Shown here: positions 51,697 through 59,711 of the stretch, piece by piece | How positions within the stretch are numbered: the first letter of the stretch is position 1 | Layout: every line of letters begins with the position of its first letter | Source of the DNA: CAVOOW01 sp963697675 | GTDB taxonomy: Bacteria > Actinomycetota > Actinomycetes > JACCUZ01 | DNA length: 64,000 nucleotides | Assembly (NCBI GenBank): GCA_963697675.1 | Contig: CAVOOW010000009.1 | Location: 124,001-188,000, forward strand | Direction of reading: 5' to 3' | Notes under the pieces: model-generated | What the model was told of the DNA's origin: nothing | What the model saw: only the letters and a program-made list of their open reading frames with translations | The model's database searches: none | Position numbers and translations under genes: made by a program

Positions 51697-52603
51697 GTGT
51701 GGAGGCCTTTCTTGCTGCGGGGCGGCGAAGCGGTATTGCCGGGGGCTGGCGAAGCGGTATTGCCGGGGGCGGCGAAGCGGTATTGCTGCGGCTCTGCGAA
51801 GCAGCATCGCCGTCGGGTGTGTCGACATTGATGGTCAGACAGCTGTCGACGAAGCGCGCTGCGGCCGCCTGCAGCCGCCCGCTCGCGGCGTCGAAGAAGT
51901 CGGCGGCCTCGGCTCCGGCCCAGGGCACCGGCAGCAGCTCGCGCGGCAGGCCGGGGTCGAGGAACAGGAACTTGCGCCATTCGTGCACGAGATGAGATCG
52001 CGTGGCGAACGCGATCTCGTCGCTGGGGTCGATCGTGTCGCTCACGACCTGCTCGGCGTCGGCCAGCCACCGCCCGTACGCTCGGGAAAGCCCTTCGATG
52101 TCCCACGCCCGCCGGACCAGGCCCAACGAGTCGCCGCTGTGGCGGGCCAGGAAGCGCTCGGCGCGGACGCCCTCGGTCTCGAGCAGCAGGTCGACTTCCT
52201 CCGACCACCGTGGGCCGATCCACGTTGCGTCGTCGAGCTGTGCGTACCCCAGGAACGTCAGCCCGGCGCGCATCCGGTCGCGGCGGCTCCGCTCCGTCGG
52301 GAGGGTCGTGACCAGCAGGTGCCAGATGCCGTCCCAGTCCTCGAGGCGCGTGCGGTAGATGCGCACGGCGGCGTCGTCGAGTCGGCGTACGGCGCGTGGC
52401 GTGAGCGCATATCCCGGGCCTTCCGCCAGCCGGACGGGAGCCAGCCACCCCTGGCGAACCATCCGAGAAACGGCTGTGCGGACGGCCGGAGCGGCGACGC
52501 CGAGCGGTGCGAGCAGCCGCACCAGGGCGGCAACGGGCGCCTGGCCGCCGCGGCCACGTAGGTGGTCGCCGTAGAGGTCGAACAGCGCTGATCGGGCGTT
52601 CAC
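51693..52603 (-). CDS. paaX: PaaX-family transcriptional repressor with C-terminal tandem repeats (frameshift)
   Basis: Regulator of phenylacetyl-CoA catabolism. The N-terminal winged helix (AVRTAVSRMVRQGWLAPVRL) and the PaaX domain (WDGIWHLLVTTLPTERSRRDRMRAGLTFLGYAQL; RRAWDIEGLSRAYGRWL) are typical. After VDSCLTINVDTPDGD the tail is encoded by imperfect 24/23-base tandem repeats reading NTASPPP/GNTASPAP. As sequenced, the frame misses all stops and runs to 50975 over the hydratase gene. Restoring one base in the repeats gives ...NTASPPRSKKGLHT and a TGA overlapping the hydratase ATG. The GTG start 52603 has GGGAGA upstream. Confidence 0.82.
51724..51808. repeat. Tandem 24/23-base repeat in the paaX 3' end
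   Basis: GGCGAAGCGGTATTGCCGGG(GGCT) starts at 51724 (24 bases), 51748 (23 bases), 51771 (diverging after 15 bases) and a decayed copy near 51794. A one-base difference in the GGGGG tract changes the paaX reading frame. Confidence 0.85.
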
Positions 52604-52777
52604 AGGGGGCAGTCTCCCAGGGCGAGGCGCACCTCGCGTTTCGCGGGGGAAGGGTTGGGCGGGATAATGGCTGCAACACGCGCGCCGTGTCGATGTGCTG
52701 GCTGCAGTCGCTGGCTGTCGAGGACTGTCGGGGACTCCGTCCCGTCGGCTACGGCGTGCCGATAGGAAGGAGCCAGC

Positions 52778-52945
52778 ATGGCGGCCATGAAGCCGCGGAC
52801 GGGCGACGGTCCGCTCGAGGTCACCAAGGAAGGGCGGGGCATCGTCATGCGCGTCCCGCTCGAGGGTGGCGGGCGACTCGTCGTTGAGTTGTCGGCCGAC
52901 GAGGCCAACGCGCTCGGAGACGCACTCAAGACCGCTGCCGGCTGA
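52778..52945 (+). CDS. DUF3117 small protein
   Basis: A 55-residue actinobacteria-specific protein (like M. tuberculosis Rv1211): MAAMKPRTGDGPLEVTKEG, then GIVMRVPLEGGGRLVVELSADEA split, ending KTAAG. The ATG has GGAAGGAG at 6-7 bases, a near-perfect ribosome-binding site. Its role is not known. It is short enough to be overlooked, but sequence and position after tag make the assignment firm. It is separated from tag here by the hydratase-paaX pair. Confidence 0.93.
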   Translation: MAAMKPRTGDGPLEVTKEGRGIVMRVPLEGGGRLVVELSADEANALGDALKTAAG

Positions 52946-53024
52946 GCGAGCGGGGTTTACTTCGCGACCGGCCCCGGTCAGCAGCAACGCTGCCGACCGG
53001 GGCCATCGTCATGAAAGGAAGTTG

Positions 53025-54525
53025 ATGGCCCAGCCTTCGGGTCTGCCCGAGGTCGAGCTCAGTGACGCTCGACTCGCCGACAGCGATGCCGATGTGGTCG
53101 CCCTCGGCGTGCGAGTGGTCGACGGGCGACCGGTGGCCGGATCGGAGGCAGTCGCTCTCGGTGCTGCGCTCGGCGTCGACGTCGGGCTGCTCCTGGAGCG
53201 CCATCCTTCTGCGGGCAAGGCCGGCGAGGTGCTCGAGATCCCGATCGGGCGCCGTGACAGCCCGGTCGAGCGCGTGCTGCTCGTGGGGGTCGGTGACGGC
53301 GACGCACCGGCAGCGCGCCGCGCCGGTGCTGCCATCGGGCGGCGGGCCGGGAAGGGCAAACGGATCGCGACGGACACGGGATCTGGTCTCGACGGGCTGG
53401 CCCTGCGCGCACACGTCGAAGGCCTGCTCCTGTCGACGTACAAGTTCTCGGTCGCCTCCACGGCCAAACCCGACGCGCTGCGACACGTGGACCTTCACCT
53501 GCCCGCCCGGCCGGCGTTGCGCCGGGCTCTCGCGAGCGCGGTGGTCACGGCGCGCGCCGTTCACCTGGCCCGTGACCTGGCGAACACGCCCTCGAACGAG
53601 AAGGACCCCGCCTGGCTAGCCCGACGCGCCACTCGGGTCGGGCCGCTCCGCTGGCCTCGAGGTGCGGGTGCGCGACGAGAAGGCGCTGCGGGCCGAGGGG
53701 TTCGGCGGGCTGCTCGCGGTCGGCAAGGGGTCCGCGCGGCCACCGCGGCTGATCGAGCTGGCCTACGAACCGGCACGCCCCGCCCGGCGGGCCCCACACG
53801 TCGTGCTGGTGGGCAAGGGCATCACGTTCGACTCCGGCGGGCTCTCGCTCAAGCCCCGCGAGTCGATGGTGCCGATGAAGACCGACATGGCGGCAGGTGG
53901 TGCCGTGATCGCGGTCATGACAGCTCTGCGTGATCTGGATGTACGCGCGAGGGTGACGGGCCTCGTCGCGGCCGCCGAGAACCTGCCCGGCGCGTCGGCG
54001 TACCGGCCCGGAGACGTGATCACGCAGTACGGAGGCCGCACCGTCGAGGTGTTCAACACCGACGCCGAAGGCCGCCTCGTCCTCGCTGACGCCCTGGCCT
54101 ACGCCGATGCCGAGCTCGAGCCCGACGTGCTGATCGACATGGCCACGCTGACCGGGGCCGCCTCGCAGGGTCTGGGGCGCCGCCACGGTGCTCTCTTCAC
54201 GGCCGACGAGGCGCTGGCGAGCGAGCTCAGCGCTGCGGGAGAGGCCAGTGGCGAGCTGTTGTGGCGGATGCCGCTCGTCGAGGACTACCGCTCGGCGCTC
54301 GACTCCGAGGTGGCCGACATCTCCCACGTCTCCCGTGATCGCTCGATCTCGGGCGGTGCGATCACTGCGGCGCTGTTCCTGCGCGAGTTCGCCGGTGCCC
54401 GGCGCTGGGTGCACCTCGACATCGCCGGACCGGCCCGGGCGGACCGGACGGAGCACGAGGTGACCAAGGGCGCCACGGGTTTCGGCGCCCGGCTGCTGCT
54501 GCGCTGGCTGGAAACCCTCGGCTGA
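53025..54525 (+). CDS. pepA: Leucyl aminopeptidase, M17 family (one frameshift)
   Basis: A cytosolic di-zinc exopeptidase of ~500 residues. The N-terminal macro-like domain (VALGVRVVDG...) is followed by LARDLANTPSNEKDP, the metal/catalytic VGKGITFDSGGLSLK (Lys and Asp), KTDMAAGGAVI, and the hallmark NTDAEGRL, then DMATLTGA and KGATGFGARLLLRWLE. One extra G in GTCGGGCC near 53649 breaks the frame; correction gives ...RVGRSAGLEVRVRDEKAL. Two family 2 palindromes lie after the stop, towards the convergent methyltransferase gene. It degrades peptides in amino-acid turnover. Confidence 0.9.
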
Positions 54526-54543
54526 CCCCTGCCGCCCCTGCTG

Positions 54544-54592
54544 AGCGACCTTTGCTCGCGACACGCCCGGCGTTTCGCGGCGGAAGGTCGCT
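54544..54592. repeat. Palindromic intergenic element, family 2 copy E1
   Basis: AGCGACCTTTGCTCGCGACACGCC (54544-54567) faces GGCGTTTCGCGGCGGAAGGTCGCT to 54592; the outer AGCGACCTT and inner CGCGA..CGCC stems are conserved around a central CCGG. A second copy follows 73 bases later. It lies between convergent pepA and methyltransferase genes. Confidence 0.8.
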
Positions 54593-54616
54593 GGTCACCT
54601 GCCCAGCCGGCCGGTT

Positions 54617-54665
54617 AGCGACCTTCGTTCGCGACACGCCCGGCGTTTCCCGGCCGAAGGTCGCT
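54617..54665. repeat. Palindromic intergenic element, family 2 copy E2
   Basis: AGCGACCTTCGTTCGCGACACGCC (54617-54640) faces GGCGTTTCCCGGCCGAAGGTCGCT to 54665, in the same orientation as E1 and about 85% identical. The tandem pair probably blocks read-through in both directions. Confidence 0.8.
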
Positions 54666-54692
54666 CAATGGAGGGAGGCGGCCGATCGAGGG

Positions 54693-55400
54693 TCAGTCGG
54701 CGAGCTTGACGGCGGCGAGCAGGCCGTCGCCACTGGCGATCATCGCGCTCACCAGCCGCTCGTCCTCGCGCACGGTGCGGCCGAGCTCGCGGATCGCGGT
54801 CGTCTCCTCGTCGCGCTGGGTCGGGTCGGCCACCCTGTCGTGCCAGAGGGCGTTGTCGAACACGACCAGCCCGCCCGGCTTGAGCAGCCGCAGCGCCTGC
54901 TCGAGGTAGCCCGCGTACTCCTTCTTGTCCGCGTCGCAGAAAACCAGGTCGTAGGCCGCGTCGGTGAGTCTGGGGAGGACGTCGAGGGCCCGGCCCGAGA
55001 TCAGCCGCACCCGGTTGGAGGCCACGCCGGCCTCGGCGATGGTCTCGCGGGCGGCGCGATGGTGCTCGGGCTCCACATCGATCGTCGTCAGCACGCCGTC
55101 GGGACGCATGCCGCGCAGCAGGTAGACCGAGCCGACACCGGCGCCGGTCCCGACCTCGACCACAGCGCGGGCGGACGAGGCGGCTGCCAGCACGCGCAGC
55201 GTTGCCCCGGCCCCCGGGAGCACGGGTACGCAGCCGAGCTCGGAGGCTTTCGCCCGAGCGGTCGTGAGCACCTCGTCCTCGGCCACGAAGTTCTCGGCAT
55301 AGGTCCAGCTGGCCTGCAGGTTCCCGCTGATGACTGCCTCCCGGTGCAGATCTGCGCTCAGCGCCGTGTCCCGGAACAGATCGGATCCTGACGGCGCCAT
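54693..55400 (-). CDS. SAM-dependent O-methyltransferase (Rv1220c-like)
   Basis: A 235-residue class-I methyltransferase of the caffeoyl-CoA/catechol O-methyltransferase type. Motif I is VVEVGTGAGVGSVYLL, the acidic loop is TTIDVEPEH, the metal-binding core is DLVFCDADKKEYAGYLEQAL, and LKPGGLVVFDNALWHDRVAD gives the remaining Asp/Asn metal ligands. It is located beside and divergent from sigE, as Rv1220c is in M. tuberculosis. The acceptor substrate is unknown. It is intact. Confidence 0.9.
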   Translation of the reverse strand: MAPSGSDLFRDTALSADLHREAVISGNLQASWTYAENFVAEDEVLTTARAKASELGCVPVLPGAGATLRVLAAASSARAVVEVGTGAGVGSVYLLRGMRPDGVLTTIDVEPEHHRAARETIAEAGVASNRVRLISGRALDVLPRLTDAAYDLVFCDADKKEYAGYLEQALRLLKPGGLVVFDNALWHDRVADPTQRDEETTAIRELGRTVREDERLVSAMIASGDGLLAAVKLAD

Positions 55401-55498
55401 GCTGCGCGGGCGAGCCTAGCGGCTTCACGGCGGCCGGTCGCGCTGCGCCGGGGGCCGCCACGGGGATCCCTCCGCCCACGGATCGCCAGGCCCGCGGC

Positions 55499-55524
55499 GG
55501 AACCGGGACGAGGCGCGCAACGTT
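55499..55524 (+). promoter_or_regulatory. ECF-type (SigE-like) promoter of sigE
   Basis: GGAAC (55499-55503), a 17-base spacer and CGTT (55521-55524) match the GGAAC-N17-CGTT consensus of envelope-stress ECF sigma factors. It lies 127 bases before the GTG start at 55651, so SigE probably autoactivates the operon. Confidence 0.7.
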
Positions 55525-55650
55525 GCAATGGAACACCGGTCATCGTGTCCGAGTTGTGGGCTGGAAAGGATGTCGAGCACCATGGGTGCTGTCGCTGTTC
55601 TCGACCACCGAGGTCTGAGACATAGCAGTCGTGATCGAGGAGGTGTCGCC

Positions 55651-56272
55651 GTGACCCCATCGGCGTCCACCCCTGCCGAGCGGGCCGACGAGCCGGACCG
55701 TCCCCTCGACCTGGCGACCGACTGGACCCCGCCCAGCTGGGACGAGGTCGTACGCACGCACTCCGCTCGCGTCTACCGGTTGGCCTACCGCCTCACCGGC
55801 AACCCCTACGACGCCGAAGACCTGACCCAGGACGTGTTCGTCCGCGTCTTCCGGTCGCTCTCGACCTACACGCCGGGCACCTTCGAGGGCTGGCTGCACC
55901 GCATCACGACCAACTTGTTCCTCGACCAGGTCCGCCGCAAGCAGCGCATCCGTTTCGACGCGCTCGGCGACGATGCTGCCGACCGGCTGCCGGGACGGGA
56001 ACCCACGCCCGGCCCAGGCTTACGACGACCATCACTTCGACGGCGACGTCCAGCAGGCCCTCGACTCCCTGACCCCTGACTTCCGTGCGGCCGTCGTCCT
56101 CTGCGACATCGAGGGCCTCTCGTACGAGGAGATCGCCGCGACGCTCGGCATCAAGCTGGGCACCGTGCGCAGCCGCATCCACCGCGGCCGGGCCCAGCTG
56201 CGCGCCGCCCTCGAGCACCGCGCGCCCCGCCGCCTCGCCGAACCCGGCACCAACCCGGAGGTGACGCCGTGA
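55651..56272 (+). CDS. sigE: ECF sigma factor SigE (envelope/heat stress; one frameshift)
   Basis: About 206 residues. Region 2: WDEVVRTHSARVYRLAYRLTGNPYDAEDLTQDVFVRVFRSL and FEGWLHRITTNLFLDQVRR. Region 4: QQALDSLTPDFRAAVVLCDIEGLSYEEIAATLGIKLGTVRSRIHRGRAQLR. An extra C in CCC near 56003 separates them; correcting gives ...REPTPAQAYDDHHFDGDVQQALDS. The sequence and neighbours match mycobacterial SigE. GTG 55651 has GAGGAGGT 7 bases upstream and is preferred to ATGs at 55528, 55570 and 55582, although mycobacterial sigE is known for several starts. A GGAAC/CGTT promoter lies upstream. It directs the operon with its anti-sigma, rseB-like, htrA and tatB. Confidence 0.93.
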
Positions 56273-56838
56273 ACCACCTCGGAGCCCGCGTCTCCGCCCT
56301 GGTCGACGGCCAGCTCGGACACTCCGAACGTGACCGCGCCCTCGCCCACGTCGCGCACTGCGCCACCTGCCGCGAGGCCGTCGACGCGGAGCGCACGGTC
56401 AAGACGCTGCTCGCCAGCTCCGCCGTGCCGACCCCTTCCCCGGACCTGCTGGCCAGCCTGCACGGCCTCGGCGAGCCGGGCGGCCCGGTCAGTCCCCGCC
56501 CGCGCTCCATGCCCCTCGGACCCGTCGTCCCGACCCTCCCGCCGCCCGGGCGTGGCCCGTTCGGTGCTCGCGGTGACAGCCGGCGCCCGGCCAAGAGCCG
56601 GCGCGGCCAGCGGGTTCGCTATGCGGCGGCCGGTGCCGTCTCGGTGGCGGGCCTGGTCCTCGGCACGGCTTTCGCGGCAGGAGGCGGCGCCGGCGCCGCT
56701 GCTGTCGTGCCCCCGGCGGCCGAGCTCTCGGTCGAGCACGCGGTCACGACCTCGGGACTCCCGCTCGGGGACCCGGCCTTCACCGCAGTGACCGCATCCT
56801 TCGGCGGGCTCACGATCGTCGGGACCCCGCCACGGTGA
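56269..56838 (+). CDS. rseA: Anti-sigma factor of the ZAS type (RseA-like)
   Basis: A 189-residue protein. The N-terminal zinc-binding anti-sigma domain has DRALAHVAHCATCREA (His-x3-Cys-x2-Cys near residues 27-34), a Pro-rich linker (about 70-110) follows, and a hydrophobic segment (about 121-150: YAAAGAVSVAGLVLGTAFAAGG) suits one membrane crossing, unlike the soluble RseA of M. tuberculosis. It would hold SigE inactive at the membrane. The GTG start overlaps the sigE stop, and its stop overlaps the next GTG, so stoichiometric translation is likely. Intact. Confidence 0.87.
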   Translation: MNHLGARVSALVDGQLGHSERDRALAHVAHCATCREAVDAERTVKTLLASSAVPTPSPDLLASLHGLGEPGGPVSPRPRSMPLGPVVPTLPPPGRGPFGARGDSRRPAKSRRGQRVRYAAAGAVSVAGLVLGTAFAAGGGAGAAAVVPPAAELSVEHAVTTSGLPLGDPAFTAVTASFGGLTIVGTPPR

Positions 56839-57926
56839 AACGCACCACGGTGAGCACCGGGCCGATCGCCGTCCTCGGACCTCTGGCCCTGCTCAGTCTC
56901 TTTCTGCTGTCCTCCTCCGGCACAGCGGGCGTCGTCGTGCCCGTCAGCGCCACCGCGAGTGACCCAACGGCCATGCGGCTGCTCGCTCGCGCCTCGTCGG
57001 CTCCCCAGACGGTGTCCTACCGCGGGCTGCAGTTCGTGTCCGCGTGGTCCAAGAAGGGCTCCACCGGGCTGGTTGTGCACGTGGTGCACCGGCCGGGCTC
57101 GGGCACGACGGTGACTGCGCCGGCGACCGCGTGGACACCTGCCGAGCGGACCCACCTGGCGGCGGACGGCACGGTGCCCTCCCTGCTGGGCGGCGCCTCC
57201 ACGCTGAGCCTGCTCAGCAGTCACTATTCGCTCACCAGGCAGGGTTCGGGATCGGTCGCCGGCCGGCCGGCTGATGTCGTGGTGGCCACCCGGCCGCGCG
57301 CCGCGTCACCGGCGGCACGCTTCTGGCTCGACCGGGAGACCGGCCTGGTGCTGCGCCGCGAGGTCTACGACGAGTCGGGCCGCATCACCCGGGCGAGCGC
57401 ATTCGTCGAGATCACCGTCGACGATGCCGAGGACTACAACGACGCAGCACCGTCGGAGAAGGACACGGACCGGCCGGTGGCCTGGCCGGACGCGATCGAC
57501 CCGGCCACGCTCAAGCGCATGCGGGACCGCGGCTGGGACTGCCCCGACAAGCTGCCGCCGTCGCTGCAGCTCGTCGACGCCCGGCGGGGCGGCGGCGAGT
57601 ACGACGGCATCGTTCACCTGTCCTACTCCGACGGGCTGGCCGCCGTGTCGGTGTTCGAGCAGCGCGGGCGGCTGCAGCCCTCCGACCTCGCCGACTACCG
57701 CGCCACCACCGTCGCCGGCCGCAAGGTCTACCTGCGCGACGGCGTGCCCCAGCGACTGGTCTGGGCCTCGGACGGCACGGTCTACACGGTGGTGGCCGAC
57801 GCGTCGGCGCGTACGGTGGGAGATGTCGTCGGGGCACTGCCCCGGCCGACCGATGACACTGGCGCCCTGCACCGACTCGGCCGCGGGCTCGACCGCGTGG
57901 CGTCGTGGTTCAACCCCTTCGGATAA
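56835..57926 (+). CDS. RseB/MucB-like extracytoplasmic regulator
   Basis: A 363-residue exported protein with a signal peptide or anchor (about 9-35). The N-terminal half (ASSAPQTVSYRGLQFVSAWSKKGSTGLVV, LTRQGSGSVAGRPADVVVATRP, FWLDRETGLVLRREVYDESG) matches the LolA-like domain of MucB/RseB, and the rest (VHLSYSDGLAAVSVFEQRG...VVGALP) matches its C-terminal domain. In proteobacteria RseB shields RseA from proteolysis and senses lipids. The GTG overlaps the rseA stop. Mycobacterial sigE loci that I know have no RseB, so the operon here is fuller than that model. Intact. Confidence 0.82.
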   Translation: MKRTTVSTGPIAVLGPLALLSLFLLSSSGTAGVVVPVSATASDPTAMRLLARASSAPQTVSYRGLQFVSAWSKKGSTGLVVHVVHRPGSGTTVTAPATAWTPAERTHLAADGTVPSLLGGASTLSLLSSHYSLTRQGSGSVAGRPADVVVATRPRAASPAARFWLDRETGLVLRREVYDESGRITRASAFVEITVDDAEDYNDAAPSEKDTDRPVAWPDAIDPATLKRMRDRGWDCPDKLPPSLQLVDARRGGGEYDGIVHLSYSDGLAAVSVFEQRGRLQPSDLADYRATTVAGRKVYLRDGVPQRLVWASDGTVYTVVADASARTVGDVVGALPRPTDDTGALHRLGRGLDRVASWFNPFG

Positions 57927-57993
57927 GGGGAGCGGACGGGGCAGAAGCGGCATGGACGGCCCCGGCCGCCACGATCAGCGCGAACGGAGCACC

Positions 57994-59328
57994 ATGACCG
58001 ACCAGCCAGGCCCGGACGACCCGACGCCCGCGTCGTCGACCCCGCCGCCGGACGACGTCCCGTGGTGGTCGCGTCCGACCGGCGAGACGTGGGACGCGCC
58101 GGCGCCTACGCCGTCGAGCGCCCATGACGACACCCTCGTGGGTGCAACGACCCCGGCGCCCGGGTACACCGTCTGGTCCGCGCCGGACGACCGCCACGAC
58201 ACTCTGGGCAACGGCCCGGACCTGCCCCCGCGCAGGCGGGCTGGTGCCCTGGTCGCGGGTGCCGTGGCGCTCGCGCTGGTCGCCGGTGGTGCCGGTGGCG
58301 CCGTCGGCTACGTCCTCGCCGACCGGGACAACGGGTCGGTCACCGTCGACGGGGCGAACCTCGGTGCCGCACCCGCTCGCAGCGTCCAGCGCCCGGAGGG
58401 CAGCGTCCCCGACGTCGCAGCGCACGTGCTGCCCAGCGTCGTGCAGATCAAGGTGACCACGACCCAGGGACAGGCCACCGGGTCCGGCTTCGTGATCGAC
58501 AAGGCCGGGCTGCTGGTCACCAACAACCACGTCGTTGCCGGCGCCGAGGGCAAGGTGCGCGTCCTGTTCATCGACGGTACGACGACGACGGCGAACGTGG
58601 TCGGCAGGTCCCCCAGCTATGACCTGGCGGTCCTCAAGGTCAACGCCAAGAACCTCACCGCGCTGCCGCTCGGCAACTCCGACAGCATCGTGATCGGAGA
58701 CCCGGTGCTCGCCATCGGGTCGCCACTGGGACTCTCTGGCACCGTCACCAGCGGCATCGTCAGCGCCAAGAACCGCCCCGTGACGGCCGGCGAGCGCGGC
58801 ACCAACGAGAACTCCTACATCAACGCGATCCAGACCGACGCCGCGATCAACCCGGGCAACTCCGGCGGCCCGCTGGTCGACCTCGACGGCGAGGTCATCG
58901 GCGTCAACTCGGCCATCGCGACCCTGGGGTCCCAGATCGGCGGCGAGGGCGGCAACATCGGCGTGGGCTTCGCGATACCGATCAACCAGGCCCGGCGCAC
59001 GATCGAGCAGCTGATCAACAAGGGTGAGGCCCAGTTCCCGATCATCGGCGCGAGCCTGGACCCCGGCTATGACGGTCCCGGCGCGCGCATCGCCACGGAT
59101 ACCGCGGGAGACGGGACGCCGCCGCTGGTCAAGGACGGACCGGCCGAGCAGGCCGGCCTGCGTCCGGGCGACGTCATCACCGCCCTGGACGGCACCAAGG
59201 TCGCGGACAGCGCCGAGCTGATCGTGGCCATCCGCAGCCACCGCCCGGGGGAGACCGTTACCCTCACCGTGAAACGAAGCGGGGACGAGCGCCAGATCCG
59301 CGTCACGTTGGCAGCGACGAAAGGCTAG
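57994..59328 (+). CDS. htrA: HtrA-type PDZ serine protease
   Basis: A 444-residue membrane-tethered protease. Cytosolic Pro/Asp-rich N-terminus (1-80), membrane helix (84-107), trypsin-like domain with the triad His179 (TNNHVV), Asp210 (SPSYDLAVL) and Ser290 (NPGNSGGPL), and one PDZ domain (about 352-441). It degrades or refolds damaged exported proteins and, in mycobacteria, cleaves the anti-sigma factor RseA. It follows the RseB-like gene by 67 bases; GGAGC precedes the ATG. A longer upstream frame is antisense-like noise over the RseB gene. Intact. Confidence 0.95.
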   Translation: MTDQPGPDDPTPASSTPPPDDVPWWSRPTGETWDAPAPTPSSAHDDTLVGATTPAPGYTVWSAPDDRHDTLGNGPDLPPRRRAGALVAGAVALALVAGGAGGAVGYVLADRDNGSVTVDGANLGAAPARSVQRPEGSVPDVAAHVLPSVVQIKVTTTQGQATGSGFVIDKAGLLVTNNHVVAGAEGKVRVLFIDGTTTTANVVGRSPSYDLAVLKVNAKNLTALPLGNSDSIVIGDPVLAIGSPLGLSGTVTSGIVSAKNRPVTAGERGTNENSYINAIQTDAAINPGNSGGPLVDLDGEVIGVNSAIATLGSQIGGEGGNIGVGFAIPINQARRTIEQLINKGEAQFPIIGASLDPGYDGPGARIATDTAGDGTPPLVKDGPAEQAGLRPGDVITALDGTKVADSAELIVAIRSHRPGETVTLTVKRSGDERQIRVTLAATKG

Positions 59329-59332
59329 GCGC

Positions 59333-59692
59333 GTGTTCGACATCGGTACGGGCGAAATGCTCGCCCTCGCCGTCCTTGCGCTGCTCATACTCGGCCCGGA
59401 GAAGCTCCCGCAGTATGCCCAGGAGGCGGCACGGTTCCTCCGCCAGCTGCGCACCATGGCCAACGAGGCGCGCACCGAGGTGACCCGCGAGCTGGGACCG
59501 GAGCTGGACGGACTCGACCTGAGCGACCTCAACCCGCGCGCGCTCGTCCGCAAGCACCTGCTGGACCCGCTCGACGACGACGATGACGAGGACGAGGACA
59601 CGGGCACCCGCCCGACGCGCAGTCAGCAGACGCCCCGGCACCGATCTGAGTCCTCGTCGCCGGACGCCCCGTACGACCCCGACACGACCTGA
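59333..59692 (+). CDS. tatB: Twin-arginine translocase subunit TatB
   Basis: A 119-residue protein. Short N-terminal membrane helix (residues 5-21: GTGEMLALAVLALLILGPEKLP split after LILG), the conserved G-P-E-K-L-P hinge, a long amphipathic helix (QYAQEAARFLRQLRTMANEAR) and an acidic, unstructured tail (DDDDDEDED). These distinguish TatB from TatA. It helps bind folded twin-arginine precursors. The GTG start is 4 bases after htrA, the same order as Rv1223-Rv1224. tatA and tatC are elsewhere. Confidence 0.93.
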   Translation: MFDIGTGEMLALAVLALLILGPEKLPQYAQEAARFLRQLRTMANEARTEVTRELGPELDGLDLSDLNPRALVRKHLLDPLDDDDDEDEDTGTRPTRSQQTPRHRSESSSPDAPYDPDTT

Positions 59693-59711
59693 CCGCCGGC
59701 GCGCTTGCGGG

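Noticed and set aside
50975..52603. A single PaaX-enoyl-CoA hydratase giant frame
   Set aside because: The long frame covers the hydratase gene in the wrong frame; crotonase motifs occur in other frames and a one-base change in the tandem repeat restores a normal stop.
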